Positions 23,696 to 32,636 of a stretch of DNA of 37,422 nt are shown here, piece by piece (position 1 is the first letter of the stretch; each line of letters begins with the position of its first letter). Where the stretch lies: assembly GCA_910577555.1 (NCBI GenBank), contig CAJTLF010000016.1, positions 1 through 37,422 of the forward strand, written 5' to 3'. Both the position numbers and the translations under genes were made by a program. The notes under the pieces were generated by a model, which was not told the DNA's origin, did not search any database, and was given only the letters and a program-made list of their open reading frames with translations. Source of the stretch: an uncultured Christensenella sp. (GTDB taxonomy: Bacteria; Bacillota; Clostridia; Christensenellales; Borkfalkiaceae).

Positions 23696-23819
23696 ATCTC
23701 TACCTTTGCAAAAAAATACAGCCGTAAAGAAACGACTGCACCTAAAAAGACTACTCCCATTCAGATGCCCTGGTTTTGTTTAACGACAGGATGGCGCAAA
23801 CGAACTGTCCCTTTAAATT
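23696..23819 (-). promoter_or_regulatory. Leader RNA of the que operon, candidate riboswitch or attenuator
   Basis: About 124 transcribed bases separate the promoter from queD. The 5' half can fold GACAG/CUGUC (23805-23809 with 23785-23789), and GUUU inside its loop (23798-23801) can pair with AAAC just beyond (23778-23781), a small H-type pseudoknot. GCAUCU can then pair with AGGUGC, and an intrinsic terminator ends the leader. A ligand-sensing leader would suit this operon, and preQ1 is the obvious candidate. However, I do not see the conserved core of preQ1-I, and the match to classes II and III is not evident to me. Confidence 0.5.
23710..23739 (-). terminator. Attenuator terminator in the que leader
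   Basis: On the minus strand GCAGTCGT-TTCTTT-ACGGCTGT forms an 8-bp stem (two G-U pairs) followed by ATTTTTTT, ending only about 15 bases before the queD start. Confidence 0.65.
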
Positions 23820-23825
23820 GGTTAT

Positions 23826-23854
23826 ATAATACCACAAGACAACGCGTATGTCAA
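23826..23854 (-). promoter_or_regulatory. Promoter of the que operon
   Basis: On the minus strand a consensus TTGACA (23849-23854), 17 bases, TATTAT (23826-23831). Confidence 0.8.
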
Positions 23855-24004
23855 CTCAACCGAACGGCTTACGCACTGCGTATTTTTATGATTGGAGTTC
23901 ATTCCCCGCACCCGTTCGCTCCGCCGATAAGCGTTTCAATACTCCGCTTACTGTTCGCCGTTGACTGGACGGACTTTTTTACAATTTTTCATACCGCCAA
24001 GCAA

Positions 24005-24036
24005 AACCCGCCGACGGCTTATGCCGTCGGCGGGTT
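24005..24036 (-). terminator. Terminator of the M60 protease gene
   Basis: A 14-bp perfect stem (AACCCGCCGACGGC/GCCGTCGGCGGGTT) with a four-base loop and TTTTGCTT following on the minus strand. The stretch from here to the que promoter (24037 to the gene, and 23855-24004) shows nothing else. Confidence 0.85.
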
Positions 24037-24048
24037 GTTTCAGATTAC

Positions 24049-27000
24049 TTATTGTTTCTTGCCGGAATTTTTATCCGCAGGCTTTTTAACTACGGTGTGC
24101 TTTTCTTCCGTCTTGACGGGTTGCGCCTTAACGGGTTCACTCTTTCCGCTTTCAGCGGGTTTTTTCGTTACGGTAGTTCTCGTAACCGTAGTTTTCGTTT
24201 TGGTAACGGTAGTCTCTTTTGCAGCGGGTTCAGCCGTTTCAGTTTTCGCCGACACCGTTTTCTTGGGTCTTGCGGGACGGTTATCCAGCTTTTCAATCAG
24301 CTTATTCCCGAACGCCCAGCTTCTGAACTTAGGCACGAAGATAAGCACCATAATAAGCGCGAACACCGCGGCAAACAACAGCACGAACACGACGAGCGAA
24401 ATTGTAAGCGCGCGTTCGGCGTAAATATTGGGTGCGTTTACCAAACTTGCGGTATAGGGAATACCTATTACGTTAAGCATAACCTTATCGGCAGAAGTTG
24501 TAATTATTTCCACTGTGTGCTCCTTTATTTCCAAACTCTCTTTTACAAATACGAGCTTTCTCGCTTCGTCCGTATGACTGTTAAGATTAATACTGCCGCT
24601 CTTAACACCGTCCACGTAAACGTCGGCAGTGCCGTAACCCGACCCCGTCGCCGCGTAAAGCGCGATACTCTCACCTACGAATTTAACGACCATCTTCTCG
24701 TTCTTTCCGGTGGAAATCATATATCCGTTCGGCTCGGTGTCAATAGTAGAAGAATTTACCCAACCGCCCGTGGTAAAAAACATTTTACTCGTCGGCGGCA
24801 CTACTTTTTGCGTATTAGACTGAACGCCCGCGTCCAACTCGGAAACGATAGTGTAATTTTTCCCGGAAGTCGAGAACACTTCAAGTTTCCAGTAACGCCC
24901 GTTCACTTCGCCGAATTTAAGATTTGCAACCTTAGTTCCGCTCGTAACCTTGTAAGCCAGCTCTTCCCCTTCCGAAACGGTCGTATAATTCTCGTTATCC
25001 GTAGAAACCGACAATCTGTATTTCTTTATTCGCGCGTCGTCGTTATGCGTATGTCTCGTAGTTATTGTAAAATAGTTGAACGGCTGTTCGCGCGCGGTGT
25101 CTATGATAAATACGTCGGGAGCGGCGTCAGAAGGCGGTTTCACTCCCGCGCCCTTCCACGCGGTGTGGAATATAGTGTTCGTCTGCCCGTCGATAAGCCA
25201 ATCCCATTTATCGTAAGTCATCGTTCCGATAACTTCGTGCGTATCGGGGTCAATCATCTCTTCTTCGTAAAATCTGCCGTCCTGAATGTTTTCGGGAGCG
25301 GAAATAACGCTCCACTCGCTCTTGTCCGTACCCGTGGTGGAAAGCTTGATATTGTCCTTCTTAGATACGTAATATACCGGCTCGAAAACGTACTTTTCGG
25401 CTACTTGCCCAAGCGGATAATCGGGGTGGAAAATCTGTTCCGCAGGTATTGCCGTATATCTACCGTTTTCCTTTTTCAACCCTACGGTCGCGCCGCCGCG
25501 ACCGCCGCGGTTGACGTTCATTATACGAACGGCGTAATATTTATCCTTTTCAACGTTGACTTCGAAAGCGTGATTATACTGCGCACCGCCCGTATATGCG
25601 AGATTGGTTCTTTCCAGCGTTTCAAAAGTTTCGCCGAAGTACAGACACAAACCGTTGTTTCCGCTTATCGCAAGCGAAAGCGTTCCCGTCTCGGGTGCTT
25701 TCCACCAGAAATCAGACTTTTTCACCTGCCATTCGGTCGCGCTGAAATTCGGCACGCCCGCAAACGTGGAATTAGCCTTTTCATCGGGCTCTCTCGCCGT
25801 CTGGGCTTCCATTGCATCCATCAGTGCCGCGCCGCCCACTCCGGGGTCTTCAATACCCTTGTAAACGCTCACTCCCGCGCCGTTGTAAGAAATTCTTAAA
25901 GTGATAGTAAACTTATGGATTACCCCGTCGGAAAGCTTAACGCTGAACGAAAACTCGTCGAAAACTCCCGTATATTCCTTATCGAACGAGTAACTCCATT
26001 TCCCGTCGCCGAGTTCGGTAATCTTGCCGTGCTCGGGCTGTTCAACGGAAATTATTTCAAATCCCTTCCCGTCTTCCGTATCGAGAGAGCTTATCGTAGT
26101 ACTCTTCAAATCGAACGTCAAATCGTTGCCGAAGGCAACTTCGTAATCGCCCGCCGTCTTGACTCCGTCTATCGTTCCCGCATAGAAATTCGATATAGGC
26201 TCGTAGTTGGGCAGCGATTTCATATATCCGAGCTGCTCCGCGTCTAACATCTCTTCGGTGATATTCGCACAGTAGAAATTATTGAAATAATTTATAAAAT
26301 TCATTCCGTATATCAACGAACAGCGGTACGCAAAGTCGGCGCGCTTATTGGAAGAGTAAGATGAAACGGATTTGTAAGTATAAAGCAACTCGTAATATTT
26401 TTCCGCTCCGAACGAGTGCATTATGTTGGCGTACATTCCAAGACACTGGAAATACCCGTAAGAACCGTCGTCGTAATCTCCCTTCTTGCCCTTGAACCGA
26501 AGCGTTTCCGTAAGTACGCTGTAAGGATTGGCATACTCGCCGTGTTCGGCTTCTCCGCCGCTCCTTATATGCGTTCCTATATCACACGAGCTTATGTACG
26601 AAAGCAGAGTAAGCGCGTTGTTTCTCACTTCGCCGTCGCGCCCCGCTCCGAAGCCCCATATTACGCCGTAAGCCGCCCCGTGGTTATGCCCCACTTCGTG
26701 CAGTATACCCCACTGCCCCGTTCGCAGAAGTCCGCGGTAATTGGTGGCGTTGTTAAACCAACTCGTGGGACAGGCGTAAGTGTGTCCGCCGAGCGCGACC
26801 GCCGCACCCGCAGGCACGTGCCAGTCGAACATTACTTTGTTATATCTGTTATACACGCCGCCCGTAAACGATTCGTTTACCGAAAAGAACGAATGCCACA
26901 GCATTGCGAGCTTATCAACTTCGTCCTTCTTTATCTGGCGCATATACTGGGTCGTACCCATCACGCCCGTAGGTCCTATAAGCTGACCGTTTTCGGTGTC

Positions 27001-28287
27001 TATTACGCCGATAACGCCGGGGGCGTCGCGCAGATATTCGTCGAAGTATTCGGGTGTGGTTACGCCGAGAATATAATGAGGCGTCTCCACCGCGCCCGTA
27101 AAGGTAAGCTTAGCGGCAGAATAACAGTTTGAAGGGTGGATATGTATGATGCCGCCGAACGCAAAGCCTATTTCGTACTCCCCGTCTTTATCCAGCGTAA
27201 ACGACGCACCAAGCCAGGGCGCACGCCAGTTCTGTCTCGCCCACTGGCTCTGCAAAAAGGGCGTCGCGGTAGTATTGTAATCGTAGAATTTACCGAGCGC
27301 GGTAATTAAATCCGCCTTTTTAAAGAAAGTGTCGCTCGTGCTGTTGGGGAATTTTACGGTATTAAATCCGCCCGTTTCGTTGGCAATAACCGTTTCGGCT
27401 TCTTTGGGAATACCGCCGCGCCAGGCAAGCGTATTGTGTTCGCCGAGATTTATAATTACTTTTTCACCGGGCTTCAAGCCTTCTATTTTTACCTTAGCTA
27501 CTTCGCCCGCAGGTAAATAAAGTCCTGCCGCGTGCTGTCCGCGGTAAAGCGGGTCGAGCGTTATCTCCTTTTCAACGGCGTTGTTCTCTCCCAGAACCGC
27601 GCCGTACTGGGCGTCTGCGGAAGGGTGCTTTTTAAGCCAGCCCGAAAGCGACTCGTCGCCGCGTTCGGTTTCATCGCCCGGTGCGCGGTAAGACGCTTTG
27701 GAGCGTCTCATCGCTTCATGGGCAAGATTCTGCCCCTGCGTCATAAGCATATATTTGTAATAAGTAAAGTACGCCGCCGGCGAAACTTCCGCCGCCGCGG
27801 CTTCATCGGCAAACTTATTCGCTGAAATTTCATTACTCGGCGAAGGATACTGCGAAAAATGAATTTGCGCCGTTTTCAAGTTAGCGCTCGGGGAGACCGT
27901 ACCGAATTGCGCGCTCATCTCTTTTTTATCAGTATCGTAAACCAACGAAAAATCGTCGCCCAAAAGAGTGGTTTCATATCTGGGCAAGCCGCGTTTTTTC
28001 ACGTTTAAAATGTCCGCGCGCAACGTAACCTGCACGTCGTCAAGCTCGTCGTAATTGTATTTGGTTAGAGCAAACTTCTCTTCAGTGGGCAATTTGCTTT
28101 CGGGAACGGTAAAGTACGCGTTGCCCGAGTTACCCAAAAGAACCACCGGCAAAACGATAGCGAGAATAACTATCACTGAAATCACGGGGACGAGTATGGC
28201 TAAAAGCCGCTTGTTCACCTTAACCGCTTTAACGGACGCCTGCTCCGAATTACCGCCCAAATTGCTTTGATTAATCTTCTTTTTCAA
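24049..28287 (-). CDS. Surface M60-like zinc metalloprotease with carbohydrate-binding-type domains
   Basis: A 1412-residue protein. A cytoplasmic basic start is followed by a membrane helix (about 27-53), then a very large extracellular part. The zinc motif HEVGH is at 530-534 in ILHEVGHNHGAAYGVIWGFG, characteristic of M60/enhancin-like peptidases, several of which cleave mucin-type glycoproteins. Beta-rich modules follow: about 710-800, a PA14-like region about 810-945, an F5/8 type C-like region about 1000-1155 and a jelly-roll region about 1170-1280. A second helix (about 1293-1318) and a lysine/threonine/proline-rich tail end the protein. It is a monocistronic unit with AAGGAG before its ATG. 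Domain limits are estimates by eye. Confidence 0.85.
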   Translation of the reverse strand: MKKKINQSNLGGNSEQASVKAVKVNKRLLAILVPVISVIVILAIVLPVVLLGNSGNAYFTVPESKLPTEEKFALTKYNYDELDDVQVTLRADILNVKKRGLPRYETTLLGDDFSLVYDTDKKEMSAQFGTVSPSANLKTAQIHFSQYPSPSNEISANKFADEAAAAEVSPAAYFTYYKYMLMTQGQNLAHEAMRRSKASYRAPGDETERGDESLSGWLKKHPSADAQYGAVLGENNAVEKEITLDPLYRGQHAAGLYLPAGEVAKVKIEGLKPGEKVIINLGEHNTLAWRGGIPKEAETVIANETGGFNTVKFPNSTSDTFFKKADLITALGKFYDYNTTATPFLQSQWARQNWRAPWLGASFTLDKDGEYEIGFAFGGIIHIHPSNCYSAAKLTFTGAVETPHYILGVTTPEYFDEYLRDAPGVIGVIDTENGQLIGPTGVMGTTQYMRQIKKDEVDKLAMLWHSFFSVNESFTGGVYNRYNKVMFDWHVPAGAAVALGGHTYACPTSWFNNATNYRGLLRTGQWGILHEVGHNHGAAYGVIWGFGAGRDGEVRNNALTLLSYISSCDIGTHIRSGGEAEHGEYANPYSVLTETLRFKGKKGDYDDGSYGYFQCLGMYANIMHSFGAEKYYELLYTYKSVSSYSSNKRADFAYRCSLIYGMNFINYFNNFYCANITEEMLDAEQLGYMKSLPNYEPISNFYAGTIDGVKTAGDYEVAFGNDLTFDLKSTTISSLDTEDGKGFEIISVEQPEHGKITELGDGKWSYSFDKEYTGVFDEFSFSVKLSDGVIHKFTITLRISYNGAGVSVYKGIEDPGVGGAALMDAMEAQTAREPDEKANSTFAGVPNFSATEWQVKKSDFWWKAPETGTLSLAISGNNGLCLYFGETFETLERTNLAYTGGAQYNHAFEVNVEKDKYYAVRIMNVNRGGRGGATVGLKKENGRYTAIPAEQIFHPDYPLGQVAEKYVFEPVYYVSKKDNIKLSTTGTDKSEWSVISAPENIQDGRFYEEEMIDPDTHEVIGTMTYDKWDWLIDGQTNTIFHTAWKGAGVKPPSDAAPDVFIIDTAREQPFNYFTITTRHTHNDDARIKKYRLSVSTDNENYTTVSEGEELAYKVTSGTKVANLKFGEVNGRYWKLEVFSTSGKNYTIVSELDAGVQSNTQKVVPPTSKMFFTTGGWVNSSTIDTEPNGYMISTGKNEKMVVKFVGESIALYAATGSGYGTADVYVDGVKSGSINLNSHTDEARKLVFVKESLEIKEHTVEIITTSADKVMLNVIGIPYTASLVNAPNIYAERALTISLVVFVLLFAAVFALIMVLIFVPKFRSWAFGNKLIEKLDNRPARPKKTVSAKTETAEPAAKETTVTKTKTTVTRTTVTKKPAESGKSEPVKAQPVKTEEKHTVVKKPADKNSGKKQ

Positions 28288-28384
28288 TATACGCTCCTTA
28301 TTAAAGGTATTTCCTTACGCCTTGAAAAGGCGTAAGGCGTCTTATCGTAGACAAGACGGATTAACCAATCCGTTCTTTGCTATT

Positions 28385-28413
28385 ATATTACTTAATACGG
28401 CAATTATTGTCAA
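28385..28413 (-). promoter_or_regulatory. Promoter of the M60 protease gene
   Basis: On the minus strand TTGACA (28408-28413), 17 bases, TAATAT (28385-28390). The leader of about 90 bases holds two hairpins, ACGGATT/AATCCGT and CCTTACGCC/GGCGTAAGG. Confidence 0.65.
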
Positions 28414-28444
28414 GCACAAAAGATAAGCAAATCGTACAATTAAA

Positions 28445-28478
28445 GGCGGATACCGCCTGAAAAACTTCGGTATCCGCC
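28445..28478 (-). terminator. Terminator of the GH3/lipoprotein operon
   Basis: An 11-bp stem GGCGGATACCG/CGGTATCCGCC, followed by TTTAATTG on the minus strand. Confidence 0.8.
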
Positions 28479-28506
28479 CTATTGCCTGTATTCATTCAGT
28501 TAATAA

Positions 28507-28947
28507 TTATTTTTCAGCCTTGTATTCCAAAGTCATAGGCTTAGAACCGAATTCACTCGGCACGTCATACTTAATCGTATAAGTTTTAGTTGTTTCATTA
28601 TATTCCGATTTAAGAGTAACTTTGGGATACAAATTTTTATCGCTCGGCTTTTCAACAAAGGTAACCGCGTAAACGTTATCCTTAAGCTCCCACGTTCCGG
28701 TACGCTTCATACTTTCTATCGTATTGCTGAAACCGGGGAACGGGTCTTCGCCTTCATAATTCGCCACGTATTCGCATTTTCCGTCACCTTTAAGAGTAAG
28801 AGTACAATCGATATCAAGAGTACCGATAGTAACTACGCCTTCATAAACCACGTCGGGTTCGGAACAAGCCGTCATCATTGCAATGCCGCAGCAAAGCGCA
28901 ACAACCAAAGCCATTAAGGGCAAAACTTTTTTGAATAATTTTCTCAT
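28507..28947 (-). CDS. Small secreted lipoprotein, function unknown
   Basis: A 146-residue protein with a clear lipoprotein signal: a basic start, a hydrophobic stretch and MMTAC with the lipidated cysteine at residue 28. The mature part of about 118 residues is polar and beta-rich, with alternating strands such as GVVTIGTLDIDCTLTLKG and TGTWELKDNVYAVTF. This recalls small eight-stranded lipocalin-like barrels, but no family is certain. It lies 29 bases after the GH3 gene with its own AAAGGAG site and shares that gene's transcript, so it may help the glycosidase capture sugars or stay bound at the surface (inference). Confidence 0.7.
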   Translation of the reverse strand: MRKLFKKVLPLMALVVALCCGIAMMTACSEPDVVYEGVVTIGTLDIDCTLTLKGDGKCEYVANYEGEDPFPGFSNTIESMKRTGTWELKDNVYAVTFVEKPSDKNLYPKVTLKSEYNETTKTYTIKYDVPSEFGSKPMTLEYKAEK

Positions 28948-28976
28948 CTTTTTTTCTCCTTTTATTTTAAATTACC

Positions 28977-31970
28977 TTAAAGATTGTTTTTGGATTTTTT
29001 GTCCTTTAAGATAACAATCACCGCCCCGACCGCGCTCGCCGCGAATGCCAGCCCGAACAGGCAATCGAGCGTTATTTCGGCAATCTGCCAATCAGTTGCG
29101 ACTTTTTCTACTACCGTGTAAACGGAAAAGCTGTTCATCGCGTTGCTCTGTACCGTAGCGTAAAGCACGCGGTGCGCCGCTTCTCTCATCTGCCACGCCA
29201 CTTCTCCGTGCCCTTTTCTGAAGTTCTTATAGGGCGCGCTCTTGTCAAGCTCTCCGTCGGGGATATCGCACCCCGCCATTAAGAATATGGGCATTTGTTG
29301 CGCTTTATATCCAATACCGTACATATCAGATACGACCAACCCCTTCATTCCCAGTTCGCCGCGCAGGAAGTCGGTCAATAAAGCCTTATTCGCAGGGCAG
29401 TGAACGGCGCCCATACGGTTAAACGCCGCCATGGCGTTCATTGCGCCGCCGTCCGTAACCGCCATAGCAAACGGTTTAAGGTAAATTTCGCGCAAGGTCT
29501 GTTCGTTAAGCCAAACCCCGACGCCCGAACGTTGCGTCTCCTGTTCGTTGAGAGCAAAGTGTTTTATATAAGCGTTACAGCCGTGAGCCTGCAAAGCCGC
29601 AACCTGCGTTGCCGCCATAACGCCCGTAAGGTACCCGTCTTCGCCGTAATACTCGTAAAGTCTGCCGCCGTAAGGACTGCGGTGCGTGTTAAGCCCTACG
29701 CCGTAAAATCCTGCGTAACCCGCCCAGATAGCGTCTTCGCCCAGAAGGTCGCCGAACCTTTCCGCAAGCTCGGTACTGAAAGTCGAACCGACTATGCCTA
29801 TGCAGGGATAATAAGGAGCGGTCTTATCCTTATCGGGGTCGTTTTTCCGTGCCGCAAGTCCCAACTTATTATTGCCGTAAGTCTGCGTCAGCCCCGTAGG
29901 TCCGTTCTGTTCCACCGTCTGCGGCTTTATTATCGAAGGCACTCCGCGCGTACTCTGCAAACCCACGTTAAGCAGCTCAACCGTTTCGTCCCAGGTAAGC
30001 TGGTCTAAAAGCTTATTCCACTCTTCGTGGTCGTAAGGAATGGGGTCGCCGTTCTCGTCCACTCGCAAGTCAATCAGCTTTTTGCCGTTATTCTTGCCGT
30101 AAGCGGGATATTCCTTCTTATCCGTCGGAATATCGGCGGCGTTATCCTGCTTAATCATATCGTCGGCAAGCTTTTGCGTCATTTTAAGACTTGCGTTCAC
30201 GGTAGGCACACTGCCCGCCCAGTCCGTACGCGTAACGTATTTTACGGAATTTTCTCCGCTCGTAAAGTACTTATTCACGTCCGCAAAGTCGAACAGGTTG
30301 GTTATATCGCCGTTCTCCGTCTTTGAATAGGTCGCCTTATCGAGTTCGAGATTAAACCCTTTTACCAAGGTTTTATCGCCGTCCGCGTCCATTCTGCCCG
30401 CGGTATTTGCCACGGTCTTTCCTTTATATGCAAGTATATTGTTTACAGCATCGTGCGCGTCGCTACCCGCGGCTACCAGATATTCGCCCTGCGTCAGAAT
30501 ATAAGTCTTGGCGTCGTTTGCGTCGTAAACGGCAAACTCGCGTTTATCAACCGTAATATTTACGGGTTGCGATTCGTTCGGAGCAAGCTCCTTCGTCTTT
30601 GCAAACCCCACAAGGTCCACGGCGGACTTCTCTATGCCGCGCTCGATATCGTAATTATCGAAGGGTTTCTGAACGTAAATCTGAACCGCGTCCTTACCCG
30701 CAACTCCGCCCACGTTCTTTACCGTAACCGAAACGGTATAGTTGCCGTCCGCATTCTCCGTAACGGCGTAATCGGAATACTCGAACTGAGTATAAGAGCC
30801 GCCGTAACCGAAGGGATGCGAAACCACTTCGGAATAATCGAAATCACCCGTCTTTTTCCTGTCCGTCACGTAGTCGAAATATCGGGTTTCGGTATAGCGG
30901 TAACCAAGGTATATGCCTTCCTGATAAACCACATAACCCGTGTACTTTTTATCGGTGCTTTTACCCGAAACGGGCAAATTGAAGTTTTCCGCGTTTTCGT
31001 AGCGGTAATCGCCGAAATTATAATAAGTGGGGTTGTATTCGTGCCTGAGCCAGAACGTATCGGTAAGATGTCCCGAAGGGTTAACTTTGCCCGCGATTAT
31101 ATCGCCGACGGCGTTAAAGCCCGTTATACCCACGCAACCAATCCACAGAGCCGCGTCGATAGAATACGCGTCGTCGTAAATAAATTCGCTCTCAACTTGG
31201 TTCGCAGAGTTTAAAAGCACGATTACTTTTTTAATCTTGCCCTGTTCTTTAAGATTGGCAAGCCCGCGCAAAACGCTCGTTTCCGTATCGGATAATCTAA
31301 GATAATTGCCGTCGCCGCCGTCCGTACCCGTCTTAGCCATATCGTTGCCTTCACCGCCTACGCGGGAAATGGTGAATATCGCCGCGTCGCCGTAAGCGGC
31401 TATTTTACTGTCACCCAAAGCGGCGATAACGTCGTCCCAGGGCGCGTCGTTTATACTCGAATTGCCTGTACGCTTGTATTTTTGCGAAGTGGGCGCGGAA
31501 TAAAACGAGATAAGGTCGGGATTAACCGAAAATCCCGCCTGCTTGAATCCCTGTTCGGGAGTTACGGGCGGTTGCGGATTGCGCGTCTGCGCAGACCCCT
31601 TTCCGCCGTAAGCGGGGTCAACCGAAGAGATACCCAAAAGACTTATCTTATTTTCACCGTCCGCAGGCTTCAAAGGCAGACAGTTATTGTCGTTCTTCAA
31701 CAAAACCGCGCCTTCGGCTTCTATATCCTGCGCCGCCGCCTTTCCGTCGGCAATCAGGTCTGCCAGCTTATCGTATTTGCTCTTGAAATACTCGGTATCC
31801 TGCACGGGAGCGTCTGCGGGTTCGTAATAATTAAAATTGCTTACTTTTAAAAAATTGTTTATAGCCGTAACGTTCTCGTTCGCAATTGCAGTTGCGCACA
31901 TTGCAAAGCCGAATAAAACCGAACTCGTTACCGTAGCTATCTTAACGGATAATTTAACCTTCTTGTTCAT
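28977..31970 (-). CDS. GH3 family glycosidase with permuted domain order, membrane-anchored
   Basis: A 997-residue GH3 beta-glucosidase-type enzyme. The usual order (catalytic barrel first) is reversed. After an N-terminal helix (about 9-30) comes the GH3 C-domain, starting AEGAVLLKNDNNCLPLKP. A fibronectin-III-like part follows (VTVKNVGGVAGKDAVQIYVQ), then the barrel domain, with the nucleophile D882 in GLVVSDMYGIG and sugar-binding KHFALNEQETQR. A second membrane helix lies near the C-terminus (LDCLFGLAFAASAVGAVIVI). Reversed GH3 enzymes are known from rumen bacteria such as Ruminococcus and Butyrivibrio. Its start overlaps the membrane-protein gene upstream; AAAGGGGG precedes the ATG. The sugar specificity is not predictable. 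Confidence 0.9.
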   Translation of the reverse strand: MNKKVKLSVKIATVTSSVLFGFAMCATAIANENVTAINNFLKVSNFNYYEPADAPVQDTEYFKSKYDKLADLIADGKAAAQDIEAEGAVLLKNDNNCLPLKPADGENKISLLGISSVDPAYGGKGSAQTRNPQPPVTPEQGFKQAGFSVNPDLISFYSAPTSQKYKRTGNSSINDAPWDDVIAALGDSKIAAYGDAAIFTISRVGGEGNDMAKTGTDGGDGNYLRLSDTETSVLRGLANLKEQGKIKKVIVLLNSANQVESEFIYDDAYSIDAALWIGCVGITGFNAVGDIIAGKVNPSGHLTDTFWLRHEYNPTYYNFGDYRYENAENFNLPVSGKSTDKKYTGYVVYQEGIYLGYRYTETRYFDYVTDRKKTGDFDYSEVVSHPFGYGGSYTQFEYSDYAVTENADGNYTVSVTVKNVGGVAGKDAVQIYVQKPFDNYDIERGIEKSAVDLVGFAKTKELAPNESQPVNITVDKREFAVYDANDAKTYILTQGEYLVAAGSDAHDAVNNILAYKGKTVANTAGRMDADGDKTLVKGFNLELDKATYSKTENGDITNLFDFADVNKYFTSGENSVKYVTRTDWAGSVPTVNASLKMTQKLADDMIKQDNAADIPTDKKEYPAYGKNNGKKLIDLRVDENGDPIPYDHEEWNKLLDQLTWDETVELLNVGLQSTRGVPSIIKPQTVEQNGPTGLTQTYGNNKLGLAARKNDPDKDKTAPYYPCIGIVGSTFSTELAERFGDLLGEDAIWAGYAGFYGVGLNTHRSPYGGRLYEYYGEDGYLTGVMAATQVAALQAHGCNAYIKHFALNEQETQRSGVGVWLNEQTLREIYLKPFAMAVTDGGAMNAMAAFNRMGAVHCPANKALLTDFLRGELGMKGLVVSDMYGIGYKAQQMPIFLMAGCDIPDGELDKSAPYKNFRKGHGEVAWQMREAAHRVLYATVQSNAMNSFSVYTVVEKVATDWQIAEITLDCLFGLAFAASAVGAVIVILKDKKSKNNL

Positions 31971-32376
31971 TTTCCGCCCCCTTTACCTTTATCTGAGTTA
32001 AAAACAGGTTGGCTATACTCAAACCGAATAATAGTAAATACAAAATAAGATTTACTATAAAACGGGCGTCGAAAGAATCAAGGTCTATACCTACCATTAC
32101 CACCGATACGTAGTAATATATGCCGTAAATAAAGAACAGTAAGGATAAAAAAATCAATACCGCCAAAGCGTAAGGCGCGTATTTGAATTGCTTCGTCCCG
32201 ACGAGTGCCGCGCCGCTCAATCCCGCAAGCAAAATAAGCGCGAACGCTGTCCAACTCATATCGTCCGTGCCTGCATAACAGCCCGCGTATACCGCGGCGG
32301 TTATAAGCGACAAAACCGTCAGGGCACAGGTAAACCAGAACCCGACGGCTTTATCCTTTAAATAATCTTTCAACAT
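31954..32376 (-). CDS. Small four-helix membrane protein paired with GH3
   Basis: A 140-residue protein with four hydrophobic helices and short charged ends. An ATG at 32382 is possible, but the ATG at 32376 (MLKDYLKDKAVGFWF) has the better spacing to GGGGGAAGG. It overlaps the GH3 gene by 17 bases, so translation is coupled and the two products are likely to work together, for example with this protein holding the anchored glycosidase. No known family is recognised. It is the first gene of the three-gene operon. Confidence 0.7.
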   Translation of the reverse strand: MLKDYLKDKAVGFWFTCALTVLSLITAAVYAGCYAGTDDMSWTAFALILLAGLSGAALVGTKQFKYAPYALAVLIFLSLLFFIYGIYYYVSVVMVGIDLDSFDARFIVNLILYLLLFGLSIANLFLTQIKVKGAENEQEG

Positions 32377-32417
32377 AACCATACCTTCCCCCGATTAAAA
32401 ACCGATAAATTTATTTT

Positions 32418-32459
32418 GCCATTGCAGCCATGCAATGGCAAACAGGGACGCCCCTGTTT
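32418..32459 (-). promoter_or_regulatory. Twin hairpins in the GH3 operon leader
   Basis: Two adjacent perfect 8-bp hairpins: GCCATTGC/GCAATGGC (32418-32439) and AAACAGGG/CCCTGTTT (32440-32459). They lie in the untranslated leader of the membrane-protein/GH3 operon. No T run follows, so they are not ordinary terminators; they may stabilise the message or be protein-binding sites. Confidence 0.5.
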
Positions 32460-32490
32460 ATTATGATAAATTTTTCAATTTTATATTCAT

Positions 32491-32519
32491 ATTATAGATT
32501 GCGTTTTCCCAAAAAGCAA
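32491..32519 (-). promoter_or_regulatory. Promoter of the GH3 operon
   Basis: On the minus strand TTGCTT (32514-32519), 17 bases, TATAAT (32491-32496). The rest of the gap from 32383 to 32690 holds only the leader hairpins and the next terminator. Confidence 0.65.
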
Positions 32520-32636
32520 TTGCAAATCAAACACAAAAATATTGCAGTTTGTTCCTATTATTGCAATTCGTCCACAAAATTAATACAAAATGATATTACC
32601 GTAAACCAATAAAATTTTTCACCGACAAAAAACGAT

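Noticed and set aside
23696..23819. Naming the que leader as a preQ1-I riboswitch
   Set aside because: The conserved preQ1-I core is not visible, so only a candidate regulatory leader is claimed.
24052..25899. 615-codon open frame antisense to the M60 protease gene
   Set aside because: Its composition (arginine- and histidine-rich) is that of a shadow frame of a GC-rich-third-position gene. The opposite strand holds a clear multidomain protein.
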